Shown here: positions 17,647-26,093 of the stretch, in pieces
Numbering within the stretch: position 1 is the first letter of the stretch
Layout: each line of letters starts with the position of its first letter
Source: JARFQH01 sp041299015
GTDB taxonomy: Bacteria; Desulfobacterota; Desulfobacteria; Desulfobacterales; SG8-13
Length of the DNA stretch: 64,000 nucleotides
NCBI GenBank assembly: GCA_041299015.1
Contig: JBFYWB010000027.1
Coordinates: forward strand, 46,181-110,180
Direction of reading: 5' to 3'
Notes under the pieces: model-generated
Told to the model about the DNA's origin: nothing
The model's database searches: none
The model's input: the letters and a program-made list of their open reading frames with translations, nothing else
Position numbers and translations under genes: made by a program

Positions 17647-17880
17647 TCATTTTGACCCGGCCGGCGCCTCGGCCGACTCGGTGATGGTAATGGCCACATC
17701 CGGACACATGGTGCAGCACATGGCGCAATAGATACAATCCTCCGGACGGGCGCGCAAGACGGGGAAATACCCCTTGGTGTTGACCTGATCGCTGATCTCC
17801 AACACGTTTTTCGGGCATACCGTGACACACAGCCCGCAGCCTTTACACCTGTTTTTGTCGATCACATGGATGAAAGCCAT
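17647..17880 (-). CDS. korD: 2-oxoacid:ferredoxin oxidoreductase, delta subunit (2[4Fe-4S] ferredoxin)
   Basis: A 77-residue ferredoxin with two [4Fe-4S] clusters: CKGCGLCVTVCP near the N-terminus and CIYCAMCCTMCP about 35 residues later. It carries electrons out of the oxidoreductase complex. The start is ambiguous. ATG 17880 has AAAGGAG at eleven bases and begins with the family's MAFIHVIDK, while ATG 17913 overlaps the upstream ATPase stop by four bases (ATGA). I prefer 17880 on protein similarity. It lies directly upstream of korA and is first of the four Kor subunits in the transcript. Confidence 0.92.
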   Translation of the reverse strand: MAFIHVIDKNRCKGCGLCVTVCPKNVLEISDQVNTKGYFPVLRARPEDCIYCAMCCTMCPDVAITITESAEAPAGSK

Positions 17881-17909
17881 GTTTTGCATTTCTCCTTTTG
17901 CCTCTCCGC

Positions 17910-18620
17910 TCATGCCATCGCCGACGCATTTTTCCAGGGCGGTACGAGCTGCCGCGCGATGGCCAGTACCGGACAGGCAAAGCGCTCTTGCGCTATCAGC
18001 GGCAAGAGCTCGGCCGCGGCGGTGATAAACATCAACGGCAGTCCGCTGGCATCCGAAAGCTGCCGCACAAACTCGTAGCCCTGATAAATGTCCTGCGGCG
18101 TGGTCTCATCTATAAGATTGGCGTTACCGATCCAACCGGTAACCGCCATGCGGGCGGCCGTCTCGATTTCACGCCGCAGATGGAAGCAGCCGGCAAGGCT
18201 ACCGGTCTCCGGCCGCAATGGGTTGACCACCTGCAGCATCTGGTAAGAGAGACCATTGAACGCATCCGCCAGCGTCGCTAGGACCCTGGCCCCCACCGGG
18301 TCACCGCCGGCATCGATCAACGTCAGCTGACCGGGGCGTCGGATCGCACCGGCCACCAAAGGGCTTAAAATCGGCAAGTCGGCGTGCAGATACTCTTCGG
18401 GCGGCAGGATGACCTCGATGCCGATCCGGGTTAAAACCTTGCGGGCTTCACGGCTCCGAAAATAGAGATTGACCAGGTCCAGGTCCACTATTCGAACATC
18501 GACGCCGCTGCGTTTTCGGTCAACGGCCAAATTGATGGCGATTTCGGTTTTTCCGCTGCCGTAATTGCCGACGATGGCGACAACACCCTCGAGCTGGATT
18601 TCCATTGTCCGTTCACCCAT
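17910..18620 (-). CDS. P-loop ATP/GTP-binding protein, MinD/CobQ-like, linked to kor genes
   Basis: A 236-residue P-loop protein. Its Walker A GNYGSGKTE comes immediately after the first beta strand, followed by RIVDLDLVNLYFRSRE (a deviant-Walker-B or switch-like aspartate region) and LTLIDAGGDP, consistent with a SIMIBI/MinD-like NTPase. It is the promoter-proximal gene of the operon continuing with the four oxidoreductase subunits, so it may help assemble or regulate that complex; this is inferred from position only. A second in-frame start lies at 18605. A sigma70-like promoter is placed at 18676-18704. No specific family name is claimed. Confidence 0.75.
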   Translation of the reverse strand: MGERTMEIQLEGVVAIVGNYGSGKTEIAINLAVDRKRSGVDVRIVDLDLVNLYFRSREARKVLTRIGIEVILPPEEYLHADLPILSPLVAGAIRRPGQLTLIDAGGDPVGARVLATLADAFNGLSYQMLQVVNPLRPETGSLAGCFHLRREIETAARMAVTGWIGNANLIDETTPQDIYQGYEFVRQLSDASGLPLMFITAAAELLPLIAQERFACPVLAIARQLVPPWKNASAMA

Positions 18621-18675
18621 CCCAGCCCCGCCGAAGCAACCGGTTGCCGAAAAGCCACTAAAAGCGCAAACATCC

Positions 18676-18704
18676 TATTTAATTTTTATATACATCTTTG
18701 TCAA
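18676..18704 (-). promoter_or_regulatory. candidate sigma70 promoter of the kor operon
   Basis: On the minus strand a perfect TTGACA (18704-18699) is followed after 17 bases by TAAATA (18681-18676) in an AT-rich stretch, about 55-75 bases upstream of the P-loop gene start. The -35 is ideal and the -10 is weak. Confidence 0.5.
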
Positions 18705-18770
18705 GATTTTCACCCGAAAAAAAAGACGGTCTCAGGATCATACCAGCGGAATATCCACACCTGCAGGTGC

Positions 18771-18798
18771 TTGACTCAGGCCCAAAACATGGTATGCT
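18771..18798 (+). promoter_or_regulatory. candidate sigma70 promoter of namZ
   Basis: TTGACT (18771-18776) and TATGCT (18793-18798) are spaced by 16 bases. The site is oriented toward the DUF1343 gene, leaving a leader of about 125 bases. Confidence 0.5.
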
Positions 18799-18881
18799 CG
18801 CCCCGGGATGGCCGGTTTCGTTACCGTTGCAACCGGGGCGCCTTTGATTGAATCCCCTTTAACAAACAAAAAAAGATACGT

Positions 18882-18914
18882 CGCCTGAAGGCGCAAGCCG
18901 CGCGGCTTGAGGCG
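18882..18914 (+). repeat. nested inverted repeats in the namZ leader
   Basis: A perfect 16-base palindrome (CAAGCCGC/GCGGCTTG, 18894-18909) is flanked by CGCCT (18882-18886) and AGGCG (18910-18914), which extend the stem with a bulge. A second AGGCG at 18889-18893 can pair with CGCCT instead, giving two alternative folds. It lies 15 bases before the namZ start and may affect its translation. Confidence 0.55.
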
Positions 18915-18929
18915 CTCACCGCTGTGTTC

Positions 18930-20105
18930 ATGAAACCTGTTACGCCCGGACTCGAAAACCTGTGTCAGAATCCCCCGGAGTGGCTCGGGGATAGCCGACT
19001 CGGCTTGCTCTGCAATCCGGCTTCTGTCGACAGACAGTTGCGCCACGCCCGCGATTTGATCGCCCACCGTTTTCCGGGTCGTCTGACGGCGCTGTATGCG
19101 CCCCAGCACGGTTTTCAGGCCGAGAAACAGGACAACATGGTCGAGTCGGCCGACGGCGTCGATCCGATCCTGAACATTCCCGTCTTCAGCCTCTATAGCA
19201 GCACCCGGGTGCCGACCCGGGATATGTTCGCACCGATCGATGTGCTGCTCGTCGATCTTCAGGATGTCGGCACACGCGTCTATACGTTCATTTACACTCT
19301 TTCCTATTGCATGGAGGCCGCAAAAGCGTTTTCCAAAAAAGTGCTGGTCCTCGATCGGCCCAATCCGGTCAACGGTCAGGTCGTAGAAGGCAACCGCGTT
19401 GTCGCCGACTGCACCTCCTTCGTCGGACGTTACCCGATCCCCATGCGCCATGGGTTGACCATCGGGGAGATGGCGTTGCTGATCAACCGGCATTTCGGCG
19501 TAGACTGTGATCTGGAAGTGATGCCGATGACGAATTGGCGCCGCTCGATGATCTACGCGGACACCGGGTTGCCCTGGGTGCCGCCTTCGCCCAACCTTCC
19601 GACGCCGGCTTCCGCAATGGTCTATCCCGGCCAGGTGCTCTGGGAGGGAACCAATGTTTCCGAAGGGCGCGGCACCACCCAGCCGTTCGAACTCTTCGGC
19701 GCCCCCTTCATCGATCCGCGTTCACTTGCCGCGACCGTCGACGCACCGGAGCTGCCGGGGATCATCCTGCGCCAGGTCACTTTCGAACCAACGGCCAATA
19801 AATGGTCCGGACACCCCTGCCACGGGTTCCAAATTCACGTCACCGATCCGCAACGCTATCGTCCGTATGTCACGTCGCTCAAACTCCTGCAGGCAGTGAT
19901 CCGGCATCACCGGCAGGATTTTCAGTGGAAGCCGCCGCCCTACGAATACGAATTCAGACGGCTGCCCGTCGACCTGATCATCGGTGATCGTACGGTCCGA
20001 GAAAGGATTGAACGCCTCGAACCGGTCGAGGACATCGCCGCTTCCTGGTGCGATGCGCTCGATGAGTTCGTCATCCTCAGCCGTGGCGTCCACCTCTACG
20101 ATTGA
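18930..20105 (+). CDS. namZ: DUF1343 protein, NamZ-type exo-beta-N-acetylmuramidase
   Basis: A 391-residue DUF1343 protein. Signature stretches are LLCNPASVD near residue 28, ALYAPQHGFQAEKQDN, PVFSLYSSTRVPT, DVLLVDLQDVGTRVYTF, LDRPNPVNG, and WVPPSPNLPTP then YPGQVLWEGTNVSEGRGTT. NamZ enzymes of this family release N-acetylmuramic acid from the non-reducing ends of peptidoglycan fragments. No clear signal peptide is visible here, so it may act in the cytoplasm on imported muropeptides, or the true start may differ. The first ATG is 18930; a GTG lies two codons earlier. RNase HI starts four bases after its stop. A fused MurU-AmgK gene about 4 kb downstream fits a MurNAc-recycling role. Confidence 0.85.
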   Translation: MKPVTPGLENLCQNPPEWLGDSRLGLLCNPASVDRQLRHARDLIAHRFPGRLTALYAPQHGFQAEKQDNMVESADGVDPILNIPVFSLYSSTRVPTRDMFAPIDVLLVDLQDVGTRVYTFIYTLSYCMEAAKAFSKKVLVLDRPNPVNGQVVEGNRVVADCTSFVGRYPIPMRHGLTIGEMALLINRHFGVDCDLEVMPMTNWRRSMIYADTGLPWVPPSPNLPTPASAMVYPGQVLWEGTNVSEGRGTTQPFELFGAPFIDPRSLAATVDAPELPGIILRQVTFEPTANKWSGHPCHGFQIHVTDPQRYRPYVTSLKLLQAVIRHHRQDFQWKPPPYEYEFRRLPVDLIIGDRTVRERIERLEPVEDIAASWCDALDEFVILSRGVHLYD

Positions 20106-20109
20106 ACCC

Positions 20110-20784
20110 ATGCGCGACCCCGACCCCAATCAAGTAAAATGGCGCCGCATGCGCTTTAAAAACAACAAGGTCTGGCAGGCCACGGACCACAACGGCCGGC
20201 CGTTGAGTAAAAACGGCAAGGTTCTGATCAAGTACCAGTTGGAACAGGATTACGAATACTGGGTGAATCCCGTCAACCTGGCGCCCGTTGATTCAACCAG
20301 TGCGGCAAAACCGATCCCTCTCCGCGGAAAACCCAGGCCCGCGGCAAACTCGGAAAAGGCCATGACACCGCCAGCCCTGAACACCGTGCATATTTACACC
20401 GACGGTGCCTCGTCGGGCAACCCCGGTCCGTCCGGTATCGGGGTCGTGTTGGTCTACGGGGAGAAGACGAAGGAAATTTCGAAATTCATCGGCAATACCA
20501 CCAACAACGTTGCCGAACTCGAAGCGATCCGCACCGCCCTGAGGGAACTGAAGCGCAGAAACCTGCCGGTCCGGATCTACACGGACAGCAGTTATGCCCA
20601 CGGCGTCCTGTCGCTCGGATGGAAGGCTCAAAAGAACAAGGAACTCGTCGAGGCGATCCGCGACCTTCTGGCCGGACTGGCAGACGTGACGTTTGTAAAA
20701 GTCCGCGGGCATTCCGGGCACGAGCAAAATGAGCGCGCGGATCACTTGGCCCGGGCCGCCATCACGTCCGGCGGCCGGCAGTGA
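20110..20784 (+). CDS. rnhA: ribonuclease HI with N-terminal extension
   Basis: A 224-residue RNase H. The catalytic domain begins near residue 90 with VHIYTDGASSGNPGP (first Asp), followed by NVAELEAIRTAL (Glu), YTDSSYAHGVL (second Asp) and NERADHLAR (fourth Asp), so the DEDD tetrad is complete. It degrades RNA in RNA-DNA hybrids. The first ~60 residues, reading RRMRFKNNKVWQATDHNGRP and on to YWVNP, form a separate small beta-rich module that is neither the eukaryotic hybrid-binding domain nor obviously disordered. ATG 20110 lies four bases after the namZ stop; longer starts overlap namZ. Confidence 0.92.
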   Translation: MRDPDPNQVKWRRMRFKNNKVWQATDHNGRPLSKNGKVLIKYQLEQDYEYWVNPVNLAPVDSTSAAKPIPLRGKPRPAANSEKAMTPPALNTVHIYTDGASSGNPGPSGIGVVLVYGEKTKEISKFIGNTTNNVAELEAIRTALRELKRRNLPVRIYTDSSYAHGVLSLGWKAQKNKELVEAIRDLLAGLADVTFVKVRGHSGHEQNERADHLARAAITSGGRQ

Positions 20785-20796
20785 CTCGCCCCCCCC

Positions 20797-20829
20797 AAAA
20801 AAAGAGCTCCGCCGAGGCGGCAGAGCTCT
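20797..20829 (-). terminator. intrinsic terminator of the 93-residue membrane gene
   Basis: A GC-rich hairpin (AGAGCTC at 20803-20809 pairing with GAGCTCT, extended by CGCC/GGCG with a bulge) is followed on the minus strand by seven T (plus strand A run 20797-20803). It lies about 20 bases after the stop of the minus-strand gene at 20848. On the plus strand no T run follows, so it is mainly one-directional. Confidence 0.75.
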
Positions 20830-20847
20830 GTCGCTGAAGCAAGGCGG

Positions 20848-21129
20848 TTAGGCCTTTTTCAGTCCTTTGATCTCATCTTTGAGTTCGTCGATTTCTTTCT
20901 TGTATCGCTCAACCTCATCTTCTTTAACCGATGAGGACTCGAAGGACGGCTCATCTTTTTTCCAGGTATCCTTGAGTTCGTCAAAACCGAGATAGATCGC
21001 CAGCCCGCCGCCGAGCAAGAGCATAATGGGAATGACGCCGGCCAGGACCATCAAGAACTCGCTCCACCAAATCCCCAGACCGATCAGCCCCAGTGCCGCC
21101 GCAACCGCCCCACCGATTAACGTTTTCAT
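20848..21129 (-). CDS. small membrane protein with C-terminal coiled coil
   Basis: A 93-residue protein. Two hydrophobic Gly-rich segments (about residues 4-20 and 26-46) make a membrane hairpin. A charged tail from residue 50 ends in EVERYKKEIDELKDEIKGLK, a clear short coiled coil. The ribosome site AGGAGGA is excellent, a sigma70-like promoter is present at 21189-21217, and an intrinsic terminator follows, so this is a self-contained transcription unit. I do not recognise a named family. The coiled coil facing the cytoplasm or periplasm suggests oligomerisation or partner docking. Confidence 0.8.
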   Translation of the reverse strand: MKTLIGGAVAAALGLIGLGIWWSEFLMVLAGVIPIMLLLGGGLAIYLGFDELKDTWKKDEPSFESSSVKEDEVERYKKEIDELKDEIKGLKKA

Positions 21130-21188
21130 AAAAATCCTCCTCTTTTTTTTTAGTTCACACCAGCTATCGGCTCTATTTTCGAGCGGCC

Positions 21189-21217
21189 AATTTAATACCG
21201 CTTAAATCACAGGTCAA
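21189..21217 (-). promoter_or_regulatory. candidate sigma70 promoter
   Basis: On the minus strand TTGACC (21217-21212), a 17-base spacer and TAAATT (21194-21189) lie about 60 bases upstream of the small membrane protein gene. Confidence 0.5.
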
Positions 21218-21594
21218 ATAAAAATTTTCAACTGGAGGCGACATCTTTCGACAATTGGGCGAAATCAGGCCGTAAATGCAGAAAACTCTAACCGGCCCAG
21301 CGCTACTAACGCCGAAACTCAGCGGTCCTTAACACAGATTAACAGGCAAGACAAGTCCCTTGGGAGGGTCAAACGCAGGAGCAATCATTTTTTTGAGGAA
21401 ATCCTTCGCCGAGCCGTCACGGACACCGCCATCAAATAAAAGATTGCAAATCGCCCCTCATTTTGGTAGTGGATATTTTTTATTAATTGTAGATAGTTAA
21501 ATCAAAAATGCGCTCGGGCTCGCGATGATGCCGAAGCTCGCTATCCACCGCTGCCGGACATTATCGCTCATCGGATCTTGTTCCTGAAGCACTC
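21218..21594. other. intergenic region upstream of plsB
   Basis: About 380 bases, AT-rich at 21460-21510, between the divergent small membrane gene and plsB. It presumably holds the plsB promoter, but no convincing -35/-10 pair, hairpin or RNA gene was found. No good ribosome site precedes the plsB ATG. Confidence 0.4.
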
Positions 21595-24261
21595 ATGCGG
21601 CTCCGGCCGCTCTGGAAATCACGCATGACCCGGATGACAAAACCGGACCCTTCCGACACTTCAATACCCCACCTCGGGTGGTTCCGCCGACTGCTCGGCG
21701 GCACGACGGATCATTACAGCTGCTTTCTGCCCCGTAAGCTCGGCCGGCTGAGAGCGATGTTGTTGAAGATGTTCTATTCCGGCATTGCGCTCAATGCCGA
21801 TTTGACCGCTGTCATCGACCAGATCCCGAAAAACGCCGTTATCGTCTACATCAACAAGAACAAGAGCAAGTTCGAGTACCTCTTTTACCACACGGCCTAT
21901 TCGCGGAGAGGCTATCCTGTTCCCGAAATCGGTCTTGACTACCGCACGGTTTTATGGCAGCCCGTGACGCGGCTTCTCACAATTTTTCTGGCCCAGCTCC
22001 TTTATTTTTTTCGTAAACTGTCCTTCCAGGACCCCTACGAGAGCGGCTACATCCAAAAGGAATTGCTCAACGGCAGGGCCGGGTTTCTGTCACTGGTGGA
22101 CAAGGGCGAATTTTACCAACGCTTTCTCAGATCCAAGATCGACCCGCTCGAGCACCTCATCGAGTGTCAAAAAACGATCGAGCGGCCGATTTACCTGGTC
22201 CCGCTGTTGATGTTTTTCAGCAAAGATCCCTACCGGTCCAATCCGACCCTGATCGACATGATGTTCGGTCCGGAAGGCAAACCGGGCACTATCCGCCGCC
22301 TGGTCACGCTTTTCAAAAATCCGGACAAGTTTTTCACGGAGATATCGACGCCGGTCAACCTGATGGCGTTTCTCTACAAAGCCGAAATCCACAAGAAGAA
22401 TACGGAATACCAGGCGCTGTACCTGCGGCGCTTCCTGTTGAGACAAATTAATCGCCATCGTCAAACCATCACCGGTCCGGTCCTCAAGAGCGCGGAAGAA
22501 CTCAAGGAAAACATTCTGACGGCAGAACGGTTCCAGGAGTTTTTGACCAAGCTCGCTGAATCGCGGCAGACCCCGATTCACAAACTGCGCAAGGAAGCGG
22601 CGGCGTGTCTGCGTGAAATCGCCGCCAAATACAGCACGAACATGATTAAAATCGCGTCAGTCGTGGTCGGCTACATCACCGATACCATGTTCGACGGCGT
22701 CTCCTTCAACAGCGATGGTCTTAAATACGTAAAAACAGCCTCTCAAAACGGTCCGCTCGTTCTGGTCCCCTGTCACAAGAGCCATATCGATTACCTGATT
22801 TTGTCCTATGTTCTGTATCATAACAACATGCCCTGCCCGCACGTTGCGGCCGGTAAAAATCTGTCGTTCTGGCCGATCGGCCCCTTGTTCCGACGAGGCG
22901 GGGCTTTTTTCATCCGGCGCAGTTTTCGGGGTGCGGTTCTCTACTCGAGGGTTTTTTCGGAATACCTCCGCAAACTGCTCGAGGAGGGGTTCAACATCGA
23001 GTTTTTCATCGAAGGGACCCGCAGTCGAACCGGGAAGATGATCTTGCCGAAACTAGGCTTTCTCTCCATGTTGTTCGAAGCCTTCAGGGACGGCGTCTGC
23101 GAAGACTTGATCTTTGTGCCGGTCTATATCGGTTATGACCGCGTGCTGGAGGAGAGCTCTTACATCAACGAACTCAGCGGCGGGCATAAGGAACCGGAAA
23201 ATTTTCGGCAGGTGATCAACGCCCGCAGGTTCCTGAAGAAGCGTTACGGCAAAATTTACCTGCGTTTCCATGAACCACTGTCCCTCAGCCAGCTGCTACG
23301 CGACCAGGGCCTGAGCATTCAGGAGGTCAGCTCCAAAGATAAAAACACCTTCTGCCGTAACCTTGGTTTCCGGATCGTCAACGCCATCAACAAGGAAACC
23401 GTGGTCACCGCTCATGGTCTTTGCGCCTGTGCAATTCTCAACACCCCCAAACCCCGATTTACCCGAGCGCATCTTAAGTCGATCGTTGACCTGTACATGC
23501 ACTATCTCAACACTCAGTCAGCTCAGCTGGCCGACACCCTTTTGATCAGCCAGGACCATGCGATTGACAATGCCCTGGAATCATACATCCAGCGAAAATT
23601 CATCGAGTCGATCGCCACGTCGAAAGAAGACGCGGCCACGGAAACCGAATACACGGTCAATGAGAGCCAGCGGACAAGCCTTGAATATTACAAGAACAAC
23701 TGTGTCGCTTTTTTCATCCCGGCGGCTTTTACGGCGCTCGAGATCCTCCACCTGGACGCCTTTCAATTCGCCGCGGCCGACATCCACAACGGATACCGGT
23801 TCCTGCAGCACCTGTTCAAAAATGAATTCGCCTACGACGTCGACCTGAATCCGGAATACCTGGTCCGCAAAACGCTCAAGGTTTTCATCGACGATGCGAT
23901 TCTCATTCCCCATCAGACGTTGCCGGATACTTACAACATCACCTCTGCCGGTTTCAGGAAACTGAAACTCTTTGCCACATTCCTGACAACCTATTTCGAA
24001 TCCTATCTGATCGTGTTGAATCATTTCATGTGGGTGTCACCGGACAACCTGACCGCCAAGGATCGGTTAAAAAAGATCGAGGCCAGGGGCCGCCGGATGT
24101 ACAAACGCAAGGAAATCGGGCGCCGCGAGTCCCTTTCCAAGGTAACCTATGAAAACGCGGCCGATTTTTTCACCGGTCAGGGGATTAAAAGCTCGGAAGA
24201 TATCGAAAAAACGGAACCTTTCGCCGTCGCCATCAACCGTTACCTCAGCCGTCTGCAATAA
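21595..24261 (+). CDS. plsB: glycerol-3-phosphate 1-O-acyltransferase
   Basis: An 888-residue inner-membrane-associated acyltransferase that puts the first acyl chain on sn-glycerol-3-phosphate, starting phospholipid synthesis. The four acyltransferase blocks are clear: PCHKSHIDYL near residue 391 (His and Asp catalytic pair), RRGGAFFIRRSF, FFIEGTRSRTGK and VPVYIGYD. The length is slightly above E. coli PlsB. The N-terminus has no strong ribosome site; Met11 (21625) is an alternative start. It stands between rnhA and the MurU-AmgK fusion, with only a 67-base gap to the latter. Confidence 0.93.
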   Translation: MRLRPLWKSRMTRMTKPDPSDTSIPHLGWFRRLLGGTTDHYSCFLPRKLGRLRAMLLKMFYSGIALNADLTAVIDQIPKNAVIVYINKNKSKFEYLFYHTAYSRRGYPVPEIGLDYRTVLWQPVTRLLTIFLAQLLYFFRKLSFQDPYESGYIQKELLNGRAGFLSLVDKGEFYQRFLRSKIDPLEHLIECQKTIERPIYLVPLLMFFSKDPYRSNPTLIDMMFGPEGKPGTIRRLVTLFKNPDKFFTEISTPVNLMAFLYKAEIHKKNTEYQALYLRRFLLRQINRHRQTITGPVLKSAEELKENILTAERFQEFLTKLAESRQTPIHKLRKEAAACLREIAAKYSTNMIKIASVVVGYITDTMFDGVSFNSDGLKYVKTASQNGPLVLVPCHKSHIDYLILSYVLYHNNMPCPHVAAGKNLSFWPIGPLFRRGGAFFIRRSFRGAVLYSRVFSEYLRKLLEEGFNIEFFIEGTRSRTGKMILPKLGFLSMLFEAFRDGVCEDLIFVPVYIGYDRVLEESSYINELSGGHKEPENFRQVINARRFLKKRYGKIYLRFHEPLSLSQLLRDQGLSIQEVSSKDKNTFCRNLGFRIVNAINKETVVTAHGLCACAILNTPKPRFTRAHLKSIVDLYMHYLNTQSAQLADTLLISQDHAIDNALESYIQRKFIESIATSKEDAATETEYTVNESQRTSLEYYKNNCVAFFIPAAFTALEILHLDAFQFAAADIHNGYRFLQHLFKNEFAYDVDLNPEYLVRKTLKVFIDDAILIPHQTLPDTYNITSAGFRKLKLFATFLTTYFESYLIVLNHFMWVSPDNLTAKDRLKKIEARGRRMYKRKEIGRRESLSKVTYENAADFFTGQGIKSSEDIEKTEPFAVAINRYLSRLQ

Positions 24262-24328
24262 CGCTCCCGCACCGTCGGGGGAAAAATGGTTTTAAACAAC
24301 CTGCGGCGGCACTTTGAACGGATCTGCG

Positions 24329-26038
24329 ATGAAAGCCATGATCCTTGCAGCCGGTTTTGGCAACCGGTTGCTTCCCTACACCGGTTTTCGACCGAAAGCC
24401 TTGTTCACGATCGCCGATCAGCCCATTCTGGACCTGATAATACGGCAGCTCGTGACGGCCGGTGGCCGTGCGATCATCGTCAATACCCATCACCTGCACG
24501 ATCAAATCGAAGCGTTCCTGGCCCGAAGGGAGTACCCGGTCCCGGTAAGCACGCGCTTTGAACCAGTGATCCGCGGTACCGGCGGTGCGGTGAAGAACGT
24601 GGGCGATTTCTGGGACGATCAGCCCTTTATGGTCGTCAACAGCGACATCGTGACCGATATCGATTTGGCAGCAGTGTACCGATTCCACCGGCAGCATCCG
24701 CACCCGGTTACATTGGTTCTGCACGACGCACCGGCGTTCAACACGGTCGTGGTCGGTTCGAACGACCTGGTGACCGGATTCGGTGAAACAGACGCATCAC
24801 GCTCCCCGAACGACCGGCTTCTGGCCTTTACGGGCATCCAGGTTCTCGACCCTGACGTTCTCGATTTTATCCCGCCGGGCGCCTTTCACAGCAGCATCGA
24901 TACCTATCGGACGCTGATCGCCGCAGGACGGGGCGTTAAGGCAATGATTCTAACCGGACACTACTGGTCCGACATCGGCACGCCCGAACGTTACCGCCAG
25001 ACGGTCTACGACCGGATGACGCCCCGGGCGTTTGCCCGGGCCCTGACGCAACAGCCCCCGGGCCCGATCGAACGCGAACCGCTGGCCGGTGATGGTTCCG
25101 ATCGACTCTGGTACCGGCTCAGATCCGGACCGTCTTCCCTGATCCTGGCGGATCACGGCATCCGCACGGCTGCACGGACCGCCGAAGTCGACGCCTTCGT
25201 CGCCATTGGCCGCCACCTCCGGGTCGCCGGCATCGAGGTGCCGCAGATTTACCTTTCCGACCGGTTCGCCGGACTGGTCTACCTGGAAGACGTCGGCGAC
25301 GAGCATCTGCAGGAGACGGCCCGGGGTGACTTGGGGAACGAGGAGGTGTTGGCCCGTTATCGGCCGATCATTCGGCAGCTGGTTAAAATGGCATTCGCCG
25401 GCGCCGAAAATTTCGACCCTGGATGGACGTATCAGACCCCGTCCTACAGCCGTGAGCTCATCATCGAGAAAGAGTGCCGCTACTTCGTGGAGGCCTTTTT
25501 GACGACTTATCTGGGTCGCAGCGTCGCCTTCGCCGATTTGGCGGCCGAGTTCGCCCGGTTGGCCGACAATGCCCTGGCCTTCGGCGTCAACGGATTCATG
25601 CACCGCGACTTTCAATCCCGCAACATCATGATCAGGAACAAAGCCGGCGTCATCATCGATTTTCAGGGCGGCCGTCTGGGGCCGATCCAGTACGATCTGG
25701 CCTCGCTGCTGATCGACCCTTATGTCGATCTGCCGCAAAACGTCCAGGATCGCCTGTTGGCCTATTGTCTGCGGCAGGTCGCTTCGATGAAACCCGTCGA
25801 TCCGCTCCGGTTCCGCAAGGGTTATCATTACTGCTGCCTGACCCGCAATCTTCAGATCCTGGGTGCATTCGGCCACCTCAGCAAGGTCAAGGGGAAAATC
25901 CAATTTGAGACCTATGTGCCGATCGCCGTACGAAGTCTGCATGCGCGGTTGAACCTTGGCGTCGAAAACGAGTTCCCGCAGCTGGGCGCCATTGCAGCGG
26001 ACGTGTACGCCGGATTTTATCACCCGGATGGCGGGTGA
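24329..26038 (+). CDS. fused MurNAc-1-P uridylyltransferase (MurU-like) and sugar kinase (AmgK-like)
   Basis: A 569-residue two-domain protein. Residues 1-230 are a nucleotidyltransferase (LAAGFGNRLLPYTGFRPKAL, VVNSDIVTDIDL, WSDIGTPERY) of the MurU/GlmU-N type. Residues ~240-569 are an aminoglycoside-phosphotransferase-like kinase with HRDFQSRNIM (Brenner motif, His425) and IDFQGGRLGP. Pseudomonads carry these as separate genes, amgK and murU, which turn MurNAc into MurNAc-1-P and then UDP-MurNAc, bypassing de novo synthesis. Here the order is transferase then kinase in one chain. ATG 24329 follows an in-frame TTG at 24314 and fits the family start. A different hexose-1-phosphate cannot be excluded. 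The namZ gene nearby supports the recycling reading. Confidence 0.8.
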   Translation: MKAMILAAGFGNRLLPYTGFRPKALFTIADQPILDLIIRQLVTAGGRAIIVNTHHLHDQIEAFLARREYPVPVSTRFEPVIRGTGGAVKNVGDFWDDQPFMVVNSDIVTDIDLAAVYRFHRQHPHPVTLVLHDAPAFNTVVVGSNDLVTGFGETDASRSPNDRLLAFTGIQVLDPDVLDFIPPGAFHSSIDTYRTLIAAGRGVKAMILTGHYWSDIGTPERYRQTVYDRMTPRAFARALTQQPPGPIEREPLAGDGSDRLWYRLRSGPSSLILADHGIRTAARTAEVDAFVAIGRHLRVAGIEVPQIYLSDRFAGLVYLEDVGDEHLQETARGDLGNEEVLARYRPIIRQLVKMAFAGAENFDPGWTYQTPSYSRELIIEKECRYFVEAFLTTYLGRSVAFADLAAEFARLADNALAFGVNGFMHRDFQSRNIMIRNKAGVIIDFQGGRLGPIQYDLASLLIDPYVDLPQNVQDRLLAYCLRQVASMKPVDPLRFRKGYHYCCLTRNLQILGAFGHLSKVKGKIQFETYVPIAVRSLHARLNLGVENEFPQLGAIAADVYAGFYHPDGG

Positions 26039-26093
26039 TGTCGAAGTTGAAACGTCCCGCAGGAGCGGAAGGGATGATCGGCAGCGCGGCCGC

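Noticed and set aside
24950..26023. Minus-strand open frame of 357 codons
   Set aside because: Antisense to the MurU-AmgK fusion, no recognisable domain.
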